A stretch of 64,000 nt of DNA from Homoserinimonas sp044769865 (lineage in GTDB: Bacteria; Actinomycetota; Actinomycetes; Actinomycetales; Microbacteriaceae), in assembly GCF_044769865.1 (NCBI RefSeq), contig NZ_JBIZWA010000001.1:248001-312000 (forward strand), given 5' to 3'. The translations under genes were made by a program, and so were the position numbers. The notes under the pieces were generated by a model that saw only the letters and a list, made by a program, of their open reading frames with translations, did not search any database and was not told the origin of the DNA. Below, one piece after another: positions 40,262 through 49,624 of this stretch. Within the stretch, counting starts at the first letter, position 1. The number at the start of each line of letters is the position of its first letter.

Positions 40262-43200
40262 TCAGTTGCCCTTGCCTCGCTCCTGCGATTCCAGCCAGAG
40301 TCGCTCGAGCTCATCCTTCTCGAAGATGCGTCGCGGGCTGATGATCGCGTCGTCGGCGACGTAGTAGAACACCGCGTCGATGCGGGATGCCTCGATGCCT
40401 TTCCATTCGGCGTAGGCCTGGCGATAGAGCGCGAGCTGCAGTTGCCGGTCTTCGAGCTCCCGGTCGTCGCGGGGCGCCTTTCCGGTCTTCCAGTCGACGA
40501 CCTCGTAGCGTGCCTGGCCGTCGGCGCCCGGCTCTGTCTCGTAGACCGCGTCGATCTTGCAGACGACGATGCGGCCCGCGAGGGGAAGGTGGATCTCCCG
40601 TTCGACCTCGAGGGGCGTGATGCCCGCCCAGCGGGACGCCTCGAAGGTGCGCTTGAGCACCTCCAGCTGCGCTTCCTGTGTGACCTCGTCCGCGCCCTCC
40701 TCCATATCGAGTTCGCCGGGGAAGGCGTCGATCTCTTCAAGCGCCCCGTGCACGCCGTAGCGGTGCTCGACCCACTCGTGGAAGAGCGTGCCGAGTCGCG
40801 TTGCGCGGTAGGGCCGCTCGGGCATGGGGCGCCGCAATTCGGCCGCAGTCTCATCAGGAGCCGTGACGTAGTCCTTGAACCGCGACGCGGGCACGCGCAC
40901 GGGCGTCTCGCTCTGGGCATCCTTGCGTCCTCGGACGCGCCGCTCCTCAAGGAGCAGCTCGAGGTCGGCCTGCCACCTGCCCTCGTCGAGGGCTACACCT
41001 GCGGCGCGCTGGACACGCGCGGCGCGCACGCGCTCGGCGGCGTCCTCGACGTTCCTTCGGCGCCCTCCGAGGGGATCCTCCGGCCAGGTGAAGACGAGGT
41101 CGTCGGTCGTGCCGGGGTCGCTCTCGTTCTGCGGTACCTCTGGCGGCGGCGCCACGATGCCGGCATCCGCGAGCGAGAGGAGGTAGCGGCTGGGGCGCCG
41201 CGCCTTCGTCTGGCCAGACCAGAACGACCCGGTCAGCAGGAGCCGGTGCCGTGCACGGGTGACGGCAACGTAGGCGAGCCGTCTCTCCTCACGCTCCTGG
41301 TGCTCGCCGACCGTGGCCTTGAACACCTTGATCGTCTCGACGAGTTGCTTGCGGGTCGTCGCTGTGCGCCAGTCCAGGGTCGGGAGTTCGGCGGCGTCGC
41401 CGCGGAACTCCCACGGGAGCCTGCCGAAGCCGAGCCACGCCCCCGTGCCCTCGAGCGGGGTCGCCGGCAGTTCGCCCTCGACCATGCGGGGCACGACGAT
41501 GATGTCGCGTTCGAGTCCCTTCGAGCCGTGGATCGTCATGAGCTGCACGACGCCCGGCTCTGGTTCCTCGGGACGGGGAGCCAGGTTGTCGCGCCATTCG
41601 GCCTCGCGCAACCACGCGAGGAAGCTGCGGAGGCTCGGCGCATCGTCGACGGCGAGATAGTTGGCCAGCGCGTCGTAGAAGGCGTCGAGCGGCGCCCGGC
41701 CGAGCACCCGATCGGGATTGGATGCGACCTCGACGTCGATCATGAGCTCCTGCTCGCACATCGTCACGAGGTCGAGGAGGTCGAGACCGGCACGGCCGCG
41801 CAGGCGTGCGAGCAGGGTTCCGGCCTCGCGCATCCGTCCGACGCCGACCTCGCTGAGGCCCGTGATGAGCGAATGGTCCGGCTTCGCCGTCGCAAGGAAG
41901 TCGAGCGCCTCGACGAGCGATGCACCCTCGTCGTCGGCGACCGAGTCCCGCAGTCGCTGCACGACGTCGTCGTCGAGCCTGCGCTGGGCGAAGTCGCGCC
42001 GACTGAGCACGGATGCGATGCGTCGCAGCCCGTGGAGGTCGCGGGCGCCGATGCGCCAGCGAGGGCCCGCGAGCAGGCGCACGAGTTCCGACCCGGCGGA
42101 TGGATCGGACAGCACGGTGAGCGCACAGACGAGGTCGGCCACCTCGGGCTCCTCCATCAGCCCGCCGACACCGAGCACGTGGAAGGGAACGCCGTGCTGG
42201 CGCAGCGCCTCCACGAAGGCGCGCTGCGTGCGACGGGTGCGGAAGAGCATGGCGGCGGTCGCCTGCCGGGGCGTGCCGCCCTCGATGACCGGTTCCCTGA
42301 GGCGCTGGGCGAGCCAGCGGGCGACGGTGTCGGCCTCCCCAGCGAGGTCTTCCTCGAAGGCGGATTCGACCGCGTGATGGGAGGCGGCCGGTGAGGGCGC
42401 GAGGCGCTCGACCTGCACGCGCGTCGCGGCGGTGAGCGGCTCGACGATAACGTTCGCGGCGTCCAGGATGCGCGTGCCGTTGCGCCAGCTCGTGCTCAGC
42501 GAGTACTGCTGGACGCCACCCTCCGGGCCCGCGAACTGCCGCGCGTAGTCCTCGAGGTTCGCCGAGCTCGCGCCGCGCCATCCGTAGATCGACTGGTGCG
42601 GATCGCCGACCGCCATGACCGCGTGGTCGCCGAAGAGTTCGGCGAGCAGCCAGGTCTGCACGACGCTCGTGTCTTGGTATTCGTCGAGCAGCACGACCCG
42701 GTAACGGTCACGGAGTTCCTCGCGAATCCGGGGCACACCCCGCACGAGGTCGAGCGCGAGGGCGACCTGGTCTGAGTACTCGACAAAACCGCGGGCCGCC
42801 TTTGCCGCCTGGAACTGCTGCGCGAGTTCGATGAGCACTGGCAGTGCCCCGACGGCTCCGACCTGCTTCATGACATCACGGAACTCGCCGCGGCCGCCGA
42901 GCGGAAGCTCCTCGAGTGCCGCGAACTCCCCCGCCATGGCCACGACGGCATCGGGCTCTGCGATGTTCTCGACGAGGCCGTGGCTGACCTCGAGCACCGC
43001 CTTCGTGATGACGTCGACGCTCTTGCCGAGCAGGCCGAGCCGTTCGTCGCTGCTCTGCGTCACGATCCTGCGCGCGAGCTGCCATGCGGATGCCTCGCCC
43101 AGCACGTCTCCGTCTGGTTCCCGCCCGAGCAGCAGGGCGTTGTCGCGGTAGATGGTGTTGGCGAAGGAGTTGTAGGTCGCGACGCTCGGGGAATCGAAGG

Positions 43201-43552
43201 GATCGCGCTCGCCCGGCACGAGGCCCTGCCTGTCGAGTTCGTCGAGGCGCTGGCGGATGCGCTCCCCGAGCTCTCCCGCCGCCTTGCGCGTGAAGGTAAG
43301 GCCGAGGATCTGCCCGGGCGCGACGTGGCCGTTCGCGACGAGCCAGAGCACGCGTGCGGCCATGGTCTCGGTCTTGCCGCTGCCGGCTCCCGCGACGACG
43401 AGCGCCGGGCCGAGCGGCGATTCGATGACGGCGCGTTGCTGCGGCGTCGGCCGATGGTGGCCGAGCGTGTCGGCAATCGTGTCGGCGCTGATGGCCGCGG
43501 CGGGCCGAGCGGCATCCTGGCCTTCGCGCTCGCTAATGAGCAGGTCAGTCAC
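40262..43552 (-). CDS. adnB: AdnB-like helicase-nuclease subunit (UvrD motor, RecB-type nuclease)
   Basis: Second subunit of an AdnAB-type end-resection machine, 1096 residues. SF1A motor: Walker A GAGSGKTETMAARV, motif II VLLDEYQDTSVVQTW, motif III AVGDPHQSIYGWRGA, motif IV LSTSWRNGTRIL, motif V MTIHGSKGLERDIIVV, motif VI YVAVTRARHRLLL. The C-terminal PD-(D/E)XK nuclease has IDAVYETEP, YEVVDWKTGKAP and QLALYRQAYAEWKG. GTG 43552 overlaps the adnA stop by eight bases. Works with AdnA to unwind and cut double-strand-break ends for RecA loading. Confidence 0.9.
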   Translation of the reverse strand: MTDLLISEREGQDAARPAAAISADTIADTLGHHRPTPQQRAVIESPLGPALVVAGAGSGKTETMAARVLWLVANGHVAPGQILGLTFTRKAAGELGERIRQRLDELDRQGLVPGERDPFDSPSVATYNSFANTIYRDNALLLGREPDGDVLGEASAWQLARRIVTQSSDERLGLLGKSVDVITKAVLEVSHGLVENIAEPDAVVAMAGEFAALEELPLGGRGEFRDVMKQVGAVGALPVLIELAQQFQAAKAARGFVEYSDQVALALDLVRGVPRIREELRDRYRVVLLDEYQDTSVVQTWLLAELFGDHAVMAVGDPHQSIYGWRGASSANLEDYARQFAGPEGGVQQYSLSTSWRNGTRILDAANVIVEPLTAATRVQVERLAPSPAASHHAVESAFEEDLAGEADTVARWLAQRLREPVIEGGTPRQATAAMLFRTRRTQRAFVEALRQHGVPFHVLGVGGLMEEPEVADLVCALTVLSDPSAGSELVRLLAGPRWRIGARDLHGLRRIASVLSRRDFAQRRLDDDVVQRLRDSVADDEGASLVEALDFLATAKPDHSLITGLSEVGVGRMREAGTLLARLRGRAGLDLLDLVTMCEQELMIDVEVASNPDRVLGRAPLDAFYDALANYLAVDDAPSLRSFLAWLREAEWRDNLAPRPEEPEPGVVQLMTIHGSKGLERDIIVVPRMVEGELPATPLEGTGAWLGFGRLPWEFRGDAAELPTLDWRTATTRKQLVETIKVFKATVGEHQEREERRLAYVAVTRARHRLLLTGSFWSGQTKARRPSRYLLSLADAGIVAPPPEVPQNESDPGTTDDLVFTWPEDPLGGRRRNVEDAAERVRAARVQRAAGVALDEGRWQADLELLLEERRVRGRKDAQSETPVRVPASRFKDYVTAPDETAAELRRPMPERPYRATRLGTLFHEWVEHRYGVHGALEEIDAFPGELDMEEGADEVTQEAQLEVLKRTFEASRWAGITPLEVEREIHLPLAGRIVVCKIDAVYETEPGADGQARYEVVDWKTGKAPRDDRELEDRQLQLALYRQAYAEWKGIEASRIDAVFYYVADDAIISPRRIFEKDELERLWLESQERGKGN

Positions 43553-46500
43553 TCGTCACCGCCCTCACCCGGTGCAGGCGCCGCGCGGCGGCTCCCGGTC
43601 GGCGGTCATCGATCTCGCGGCTGCCCTGGAACGCGGCCGCCGCCATGCCACGCGCAGCGATGGCGATGCGCTCGCGGAACTCCTGGAGCTGCTCCGGCGT
43701 GAGTGGTGCCTGCATGCCCTCACGGTAGGACTTGCCTCCGACACCCTCCTTCACGAAGAGGAGCTTCGCTCCCCCGGGCGCGTGCCCGCCGTGCGGCGCG
43801 AGCGCCTCGTCGAGGAGACCCTCCGCGTACGCGAGCTGGTAGGCGGCAAGCTGCGGATGCGCGTCGAGCACACTCTGTTTCGTCTCAGGCCTACCGGTCT
43901 TGAGGTCGACGATGACGACGCTTCCGTCGGGTGAGCGTTCGACCCGGTCGATCGAGCCGCGCACGCGGGCACGATCGACATCGAGCTCGAAGCGACTCTC
44001 GGCACCGATGAGTTCCTTGCGCTCCCGCGTGAAGTCACCGAGGTACTCGGCGACCCCCGCCGCGAGCGCTCGGGTGGCCGCACGTTCCTTCTCTGCGAGC
44101 CACGGTGCCTCGAAGACGAGTTCGCTCCACCTCGATTCGATGGCCTGCCACACCCCTTCAACGCTCGTGTCCTCGCTCGTCTCCATCGCCCAGTGCACGA
44201 TCGTGCCGATGCTCATGGCGGTGCTGGGAGCGGAGCCGGAGAGCGAGTCGATGAACCAGTCGAGCGGGGACTCCTCGAAGGCGCTGAGCCGCGAGGGCGA
44301 GACGGGAACCTGCTCGTCGTCGTCGAAGACGGGCTCGGTCGTCGACGGCGTGAGGAGACCGTGCCAGTCTCCGGGGTCCGCCCCGGGGACCGCCTCGTCG
44401 GCGAGGTGCGCGAGGGCCGCGGCGGCGGCGTCGCGCGAGGCGGCGGAGCCGTCCCTGCGCGACAGCTCGTGCCGCAGGCGGCCCGTGAGCCCGCGGAGCG
44501 ACAGCGGGATCGGGGAGGTGGCGTCGAGTCTCGCGGCGCCATCCGGCACGAGGGAGAAGAACACGCTCGGCGCCTCGTCGTCGTTCGCAACGGAGCTCAC
44601 GATGATTTCGCGACGGCAGCGTGACGCGGCGAGCGCGAACATGCGGAGTTCGTCATCGCGCACGAGGCGACGTTCATCGAGCGTCGCGGTGTCGCCGGCG
44701 GCCGCGCGCGCGAGGTCCTGCGCCCCGAGCAGGGTGCCCCGGATGCGAAGGTTCGGCCAGACGCCCTCCTGCACGCCGGCGAGGGCCACCGTGTCGAACT
44801 CGAGCCCCACGACTCCCGAGGACGTGGTGACGAGCACGGCCTCGCCCCGCGCCTGCGGCGAGAGCGTGTCTTCGGGCACGTCGGCGTCGAGCACATCGTC
44901 GAGGAACACCCGCGCGGGGGCGCCGGGATCTCGCTCCACGAAGCGCTTGGCCGCCGAGAACAGGGCCACGATGCCGTCGAGATTGCGGTGTGCCTCGTCG
45001 GCGACGATGCCGCTGCCCATCGCGTCGTCGTACCAGCGTCGGTGCAGGCCGCTGCGTTCCCATGCGAGCCACAGCAGCTCCTCGATGGAGGCGTCGTCGT
45101 CGTGTGCCTGCCGTACGGCAGCCAGCGTCGCCGCCAGGCGTTCGGCCCGGCGGGCCGAACGGTGGTCGATCGTGGCGAAGCGCCCGGGCCCCTCAAGTGC
45201 CTCGACGATCAGCGCATCCGCGCCTCGGTCGCCGCCGCCCGTGATCTCCTCCGCTCGCAGCGCGAGCCGAAGCCGACGAAGGTCGAGCCGGTCGAGTTGC
45301 CCGAACGGGCCGAGCAGCAGGTCTGCCGCCGCCGCGGCTGTCAGCGGCGTGCGCCCCATGCCGATGTCGACCACGCCCAGGAGGCTTCGCGCCGCACCAT
45401 CGTCGCGAAGCGGGCGCGCGGCGAGTGTCGTGCGCGTGGGCACCTCCGCGAGCGAGAGCGCTCGAGCGATCGCCGGCACCTGGGCGCCACTGCGCACGAT
45501 GACGGCCATGTCAGACCAGGCGACACCGTGCATGAGGTGCCGCTCGCGCAACCTCCGCGCGATCGCGGAACGCTCGCGCGATGGCGTGGGGGCCTCCACG
45601 AGCGCGATCGAACCCTCGGAGGGCTCGGCGGTCGTGGCCCCGCGCTGGCCTGTGAGGCCAGCGGTGCCGATGTGGGCGGTGACGGACGACACGAAGCGGG
45701 TGAGGAGCGCGCCCTGCCGATGCACCGTGCCGAGTTCGAGCAGCCGTGTCTCGACGCCCAGCACCTGGGAGAGCTGGCCAAGGGCATCCGCCTCGCCCCC
45801 TCGGAACGCGTTGGCCGCCGTGTCGGGGTTGCCGAACGCGACGACCGCCGTGCCGCGCTCGGCGAGTGCGGCGAGCACGCTGAGCGTCGAACGGGTCGCC
45901 TCCTGCGCGTCATCGACGAGCACGAGGCGCAGGGGCGCCGCGATGTCGCCCGGCCGGCCGCGCTGAAGCTCGCGCACGGCGCGCTCCACGAGTTCTGTCG
46001 AGTCGAGCTGGTGGGGCCGCTGCAGGCCGAGCACGTCGTGATATTCGGCCAGGAGCTCACCCGCGGCGACCCACTCGGGACGGTCGCGCTCGAGACCGAG
46101 TGTCTTCAGCCGGGCGGGCGAGATGCCGTGTTCCGTGCTCCGCATGAGCAGCTCACGGAGCTCCGTGCGGAACCCGCGGGTGCGTCGTACATCGGCGCTG
46201 AGGTGCTCGGGCCAGCGAGGGCCTGCGCCATCCTCGATATGGCCCTCGAGCAACCCGGCCAGGTCGGCATCCTGCTCACCACCGGTGATGAGGGTGGGGC
46301 GCGGCCGACCATCGGCGCGGGCGGCCGCGCCCACGATGTCGAAGGCCAGGGAGTTCACGGTGCGGGCGAGTGGCCCCGTCGTGGGACGCGCGACGCGCAG
46401 CGCCAGTCGGTCGCGCAGGCGGGTCGCCGACACTCGGCTCGAGGTCAGTACGAGCACCTCGGTCGGGTCCCAGCCGAGGTCGAGGATGCGGTGGGCGGCC

Positions 46501-46664
46501 AGTTCGACCATGGCCGTGGTCTTGCCCGTGCCCGGTGCACCGACGACCGCGGCGGAGACGCCGGGCGGCAGGGCGAGCACGGCTCGCTGCGCGTCGTCCA
46601 GCATGGGGATGTCGAGGTGGGTGGGTGCAGCGTCGTCGACCACATCACGCACCTCATCTCGCAT
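43545..46664 (-). CDS. adnA: AdnA-like helicase-nuclease subunit
   Basis: First subunit of the AdnAB-type complex, 1039 residues. Walker A GAPGTGKTTAMVE is intact; the motif II equivalent is LVLVDDAQEATRS, with Asp instead of the catalytic Glu of DExQ helicases, so this motor may be the weaker one. The C-terminal nuclease has VSPSRLSAFEESPLDW, RGSIDRVERSPDGSVVIVDL plus KTGRP, and AAYQLAYAEG. No Cys cluster for an iron-sulfur site is seen around the nuclease. ATG 46664 follows TAGCGT by six bases. It is the promoter-proximal gene of the adnA-adnB operon and divergent from the DUF3107 gene. Confidence 0.88.
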   Translation of the reverse strand: MRDEVRDVVDDAAPTHLDIPMLDDAQRAVLALPPGVSAAVVGAPGTGKTTAMVELAAHRILDLGWDPTEVLVLTSSRVSATRLRDRLALRVARPTTGPLARTVNSLAFDIVGAAARADGRPRPTLITGGEQDADLAGLLEGHIEDGAGPRWPEHLSADVRRTRGFRTELRELLMRSTEHGISPARLKTLGLERDRPEWVAAGELLAEYHDVLGLQRPHQLDSTELVERAVRELQRGRPGDIAAPLRLVLVDDAQEATRSTLSVLAALAERGTAVVAFGNPDTAANAFRGGEADALGQLSQVLGVETRLLELGTVHRQGALLTRFVSSVTAHIGTAGLTGQRGATTAEPSEGSIALVEAPTPSRERSAIARRLRERHLMHGVAWSDMAVIVRSGAQVPAIARALSLAEVPTRTTLAARPLRDDGAARSLLGVVDIGMGRTPLTAAAAADLLLGPFGQLDRLDLRRLRLALRAEEITGGGDRGADALIVEALEGPGRFATIDHRSARRAERLAATLAAVRQAHDDDASIEELLWLAWERSGLHRRWYDDAMGSGIVADEAHRNLDGIVALFSAAKRFVERDPGAPARVFLDDVLDADVPEDTLSPQARGEAVLVTTSSGVVGLEFDTVALAGVQEGVWPNLRIRGTLLGAQDLARAAAGDTATLDERRLVRDDELRMFALAASRCRREIIVSSVANDDEAPSVFFSLVPDGAARLDATSPIPLSLRGLTGRLRHELSRRDGSAASRDAAAAALAHLADEAVPGADPGDWHGLLTPSTTEPVFDDDEQVPVSPSRLSAFEESPLDWFIDSLSGSAPSTAMSIGTIVHWAMETSEDTSVEGVWQAIESRWSELVFEAPWLAEKERAATRALAAGVAEYLGDFTRERKELIGAESRFELDVDRARVRGSIDRVERSPDGSVVIVDLKTGRPETKQSVLDAHPQLAAYQLAYAEGLLDEALAPHGGHAPGGAKLLFVKEGVGGKSYREGMQAPLTPEQLQEFRERIAIAARGMAAAAFQGSREIDDRRPGAAARRLHRVRAVTSD

Positions 46665-46670
46665 GCCTCA

Positions 46671-46676
46671 ACGCTA
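46671..46676 (-). promoter_or_regulatory. -10 box of adnAB
   Basis: TAGCGT on the minus strand, six bases before the adnA ATG; probable leaderless promoter. Confidence 0.55.
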
Positions 46677-46747
46677 GCGGCGGCCACCGACACGACGCCC
46701 CCATTGCGCCGTGGACGAACGCCGGCTCGTCGCGGGGCGCCATGTCG

Positions 46748-46753
46748 TACTCT
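46748..46753 (+). promoter_or_regulatory. -10 box of the DUF3107 gene
   Basis: TACTCT, six bases before GTG 46760; forms a 95-bp divergent promoter region with adnA. Confidence 0.55.
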
Positions 46754-46759
46754 GGGCAC

Positions 46760-46984
46760 GTGGAAATTCGAATCGGCATCATCAACAGCGCCCGCGAGAT
46801 CAGCTTCGAGTCGAGCCAGTCCGCGGCGGACATCCAGGCGGTCGTGGCGCAGGCCCTCGACACCGACGCGAAGTACTTCAGTCTCAAGGACGACAAGGAC
46901 AGCCTCTATGTCGTGCCGGTCGCCTCGCTCGGTTACCTCGAGATCGGTGCCGAGAACCCCCGCCGGGTGGGTTTCGTAGCGTGA
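46760..46984 (+). CDS. DUF3107 family protein
   Basis: A conserved small actinobacterial protein of 74 residues. It begins VEIRIGIINSAREISFESSQ and ends YLEIGAENPRRVGFVA, a compact alpha/beta protein with no membrane part. Function unknown; an ortholog sits in the same place in mycobacteria (the Rv3208A group). GTG 46760 is fixed by TACTCT at leaderless distance. The stop overlaps the next GTG. Confidence 0.88.
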   Translation: MEIRIGIINSAREISFESSQSAADIQAVVAQALDTDAKYFSLKDDKDSLYVVPVASLGYLEIGAENPRRVGFVA

Positions 46985-47277
46985 GCATGGAGATGCTGTT
47001 CGCCGTGCTCGGCGGACTCATCCTCTCGCTCGCGGTGCACTTCGCCCTGCCACGGCGCGAGCTTCGGGGGGCCGCGCTCCTCGCTGCGATCGGCACGGCG
47101 GTGTCAGCCGTCGTCTGGAGTGCGCTCACGTGGCTCGGCTTGCCCTTCGACGGCGGCTGGATCTGGGTCGCCTCGATCGCAGCAGGTCCCGTCGTCGCGC
47201 TCATCGCTGGCCTAGTCCTTCCGAAACGCCGCATCGCGGCCGACGAGCAGCTCTTCGAGAAGCTCGCCAAGGGCTAG
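46981..47277 (+). CDS. small membrane protein, function unknown
   Basis: A 98-residue protein with three hydrophobic segments (MLFAVLGGLILSLAVHFALP; GAALLAAIGTAVSAVVWSAL; GGWIWVASIAAGPVVALIAG) and a short basic-acidic C-terminus (KRRIAADEQLFEKLAKG). GTG 46981 overlaps the DUF3107 stop by four bases (GTGA); ATG 46987 is an alternative start. It is co-transcribed with DUF3107. I do not recognise the family. Confidence 0.8.
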   Translation: MSMEMLFAVLGGLILSLAVHFALPRRELRGAALLAAIGTAVSAVVWSALTWLGLPFDGGWIWVASIAAGPVVALIAGLVLPKRRIAADEQLFEKLAKG

Positions 47278-47336
47278 GAGCGCCACCTCACCCAAAGCGG
47301 GTGCCGCGCATCCAGCCGCCTTCAAGGGAGCGGTCC

Positions 47337-47342
47337 TAACGT
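47337..47342 (+). promoter_or_regulatory. -10 box of the PfkB kinase gene
   Basis: TAACGT, seven bases before ATG 47350; probable leaderless promoter. Confidence 0.5.
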
Positions 47343-47349
47343 CGCGACC

Positions 47350-48333
47350 ATGAGCCGCGTGGTGATCTTTGCTCCATCCCCTTTCCTCACCGTCACGGTC
47401 GAGAACCATGGCGCTGGCGACGAATTGCACCTCCACGCGGGAGGCCAGGGTGTCTGGCAGGGCCGGATGCTCCGGCGCATGGGCGTCGAGGTCACGATGT
47501 GTTGCGCCCTCATTGGCGAGGGCGGCACCGTGCTCGGCCCTCTCCTATCGGATGAGGGATTCACGGTCGAGGCCGTCAAGGTCGACGGCAACGGCGGCGG
47601 CTATGTGCACGACCGGCGTGGCGGCGAACGCGAATCGATCGTCGAGATCGACGGCTCGCCCCTCGACAGGCACACCCTCGACGAGCTCTACACCCTCACG
47701 CTTCGCGAGGCGGTCGGTGCTGACGCCGTCATTTTGAGCGGCCCGGCCGGAGATGAGACGCTCCCTGCCGAGGTGTATCGCCGACTTGCCACAGATCTCG
47801 GTGCCGCCGGCTGCACCGTCATCGTCGACCTCGCCGGTGAGCGGCTCTCGGCGGCCCTCGAGGGCGGTGTCGATGTCGTCAAGGTGAGCGATGAGGAGTT
47901 GCTCGCCGACGGTCGCGCGAGCAAGGCCGACGACGACAGCATCATGGCGGGGATGCGCGCCATGGCCCAGGAGGGCGCCCGCTCGGTGATCGTCAGCCGA
48001 TCCCCCGAGCCGATCCTCGTGCTCCAGGACGGTACCTTCCACGAGGTGCACATGCCCGAGTTCGAGGCGGCCGACACGCGGGGTGCGGGCGATTCCCTCA
48101 CTGCCGGCGTGACGGCGGCCATCGCGCGCGGCGAATCACTCGTCGATGCCGTGCGTCTCGGTGCCGCGGCGGGGGCCCTCAATGTGACCCGCCACGGACT
48201 CGGCACGGGCGACGCCGAGGCGATCGAGAAACTGCGCACCCTCGCTGAGGTGCGTCCCGCGACGCAGGAGACGGCGGATGCCGCGACCACCATGACACCG
48301 GGAGACCTGGCCGCACGGGCCGAGGAGGAGTGA
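47350..48333 (+). CDS. PfkB-family carbohydrate kinase
   Basis: A 327-residue kinase of the PfkB/1-phosphofructokinase branch. It starts IFAPSPFLTVTVENHGAGDE, has the glycine-rich HAGGQGVWQGRMLRRMG, a KVSDEELLADGRA segment and the signature DTRGAGDSLTAG with the catalytic Asp. The C-terminal 40 residues are low-complexity. ATG 47350 follows TAACGT. The stop is 8 bp before the SurE ATG (GTG 48330 would overlap), so both belong to one unit. The pairing of a sugar or nucleoside kinase with a SurE nucleotidase could form a phosphorylation/dephosphorylation pair; the substrate is not fixed. Confidence 0.87.
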   Translation: MSRVVIFAPSPFLTVTVENHGAGDELHLHAGGQGVWQGRMLRRMGVEVTMCCALIGEGGTVLGPLLSDEGFTVEAVKVDGNGGGYVHDRRGGERESIVEIDGSPLDRHTLDELYTLTLREAVGADAVILSGPAGDETLPAEVYRRLATDLGAAGCTVIVDLAGERLSAALEGGVDVVKVSDEELLADGRASKADDDSIMAGMRAMAQEGARSVIVSRSPEPILVLQDGTFHEVHMPEFEAADTRGAGDSLTAGVTAAIARGESLVDAVRLGAAAGALNVTRHGLGTGDAEAIEKLRTLAEVRPATQETADAATTMTPGDLAARAEEE

Positions 48334-48341
48334 AGACAGCA

Positions 48342-49085
48342 ATGACCACGGCACTCATCACGAACGACGACGGAATCGATTCGCCCGGCCTGCACAGCCT
48401 TGCCCGCATGGCGATTGAGGCTGGGCTCGATGTCGTCATCGCGGGCCCCTCGGAGCAGTCGAGCGGCAGCAGCGCATCGATCCTGGGCGCGAACGCCCAC
48501 GGGCGCGTGCCGTACTCCCGGCGTGAGCTGGAGGGCTTCGACATCCCCGTCTTCGCCGTCGACGCCGCGCCGGCCCTGATCTCGCTGATCGCCGCCCATG
48601 GCGCCTTCGGCTTCGTGCCCGACCTCGTCTTCTCTGGGGTCAACCGCGGCGCGAATGTGGGGCATGCGATCCTCCACTCCGGCACGGTGGGTGCGGCCCT
48701 CACGGCAGGAGTCAACGGAGCGCGCGGTCTTGCCGTCTCGCTCGACGTCGGCATGGATCCGGATGCCTGCCTGTGGGATGCCGCCGCACCGCACGTCTCC
48801 CACCTCGTGCCCCTTCTGCTCGAGCAGCCGGCCGGCACGGTCTTCAACCTCAACGTGCCGAATGTCGATGCGAAGACCGAGCTGAGGGAGGGACAGCTCG
48901 CCGCCTTCGGTATCGTGCAGACGCTCACGGCGGTCGGGGGCGACGACGATGTACGCCTCGAGGTCTCCGACACTCCCGCCGACCAGGAGGAGGGCACGGA
49001 TGCGGCACTCCTGCGGGCGGGCCATGCGACCGTGACGAACATCACGGGCGTGCGCGAGGCATCCGTCGCCGTGCTCGCGAACTGA
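48342..49085 (+). CDS. surE: SurE-family 5'-nucleotidase/phosphatase
   Basis: Metal-dependent phosphatase of 247 residues. The SurE metal site is present: ITNDDGIDSPG at the N-terminus, GPSEQSSGSSASI, and FSGVNRGANVGHAILHSGTV. SurE enzymes hydrolyse nucleoside 5'- and 3'-monophosphates. The ATG at 48342 is preferred over GTG 48330, which is in frame; GAGGAGGAG lies 11 bases upstream of the ATG. It is downstream of the PfkB kinase in the same transcript. The ACATCCCCGTCTTCGCCGTC region encodes the internal FDIPVFAVDAAPA. Not linked to pcm or nlpD here. Confidence 0.88.
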   Translation: MTTALITNDDGIDSPGLHSLARMAIEAGLDVVIAGPSEQSSGSSASILGANAHGRVPYSRRELEGFDIPVFAVDAAPALISLIAAHGAFGFVPDLVFSGVNRGANVGHAILHSGTVGAALTAGVNGARGLAVSLDVGMDPDACLWDAAAPHVSHLVPLLLEQPAGTVFNLNVPNVDAKTELREGQLAAFGIVQTLTAVGGDDDVRLEVSDTPADQEEGTDAALLRAGHATVTNITGVREASVAVLAN

Positions 49086-49109
49086 GCGCTTGGCCAGAAG
49101 CCGCAGCCT

Positions 49110-49556
49110 TCACGCGCGGAGCGCGCGAGCGTCCCTTCGGATGGCGACGGCCTTCGGCCACGTGATCACGAGCGCGAAGAAGACGCCGATGACGGCGCCG
49201 ATGGAGTTCGAGGCCAGGTCGCGTGGGTCGGCGACCCGCTCGGGCAGCATGAGCTGGATCGCCTCGATGCCGACCGTGAGCGCGACGGCGAGGACGATGG
49301 CGCCCCACCAGAGCCGGCGGCCGAGCAGCAGCACGAACATGAGCCCGAGGGGCACGAACATGAGCACGTTCGCCGTGAACTCGACGCCGCTGTAGGTGAC
49401 CCAGTCGGTCGCATCGTGGCGCTGCAGCCACCGGATGACCCGCAGCAGCAGGCCGCGTCCTTCGTCGTCGAGCGGTTGCGGGCCCAGCGTGATCCACGCG
49501 ACGACGGCGAGGTAGCCGAAGGTCGTGAGGCTCAGGATGGGGTGGCGCCGCAGCAT
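49110..49556 (-). CDS. VanZ-family membrane protein
   Basis: A 148-residue membrane protein with four helices and the VanZ pattern: LGPQPLDDEGRG, VEFTANVLMFVPLGLMFVLL, GIEAIQLMLPERVADPRDLA and SNSIGAVIGVFFAL. Members of this family are mostly unlinked to glycopeptide resistance and no vanH/A/X genes are present. ATG 49556 is preceded by CATGAT at leaderless distance, a weak promoter match. Function unknown. Confidence 0.85.
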   Translation of the reverse strand: MLRRHPILSLTTFGYLAVVAWITLGPQPLDDEGRGLLLRVIRWLQRHDATDWVTYSGVEFTANVLMFVPLGLMFVLLLGRRLWWGAIVLAVALTVGIEAIQLMLPERVADPRDLASNSIGAVIGVFFALVITWPKAVAIRRDARALRA

Positions 49557-49624
49557 CCGTCAATCATGGTGGACACGGTCTGTGAGCGCGCCGCCCACGC
49601 GCCGGGAAGTGGCTGGGCCTGCGC

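Noticed and set aside
46370..46759. N-terminal extension of the DUF3107 frame reaching back into the adnA region
   Set aside because: The extension is antisense to adnA, while GTG 46760 follows a TACTCT box at exact leaderless spacing.
49110..49556. Calling the VanZ-family gene a teicoplanin-resistance gene
   Set aside because: Family membership only; no other van genes or mobile element signs are nearby and the family is widespread in ordinary genomes.
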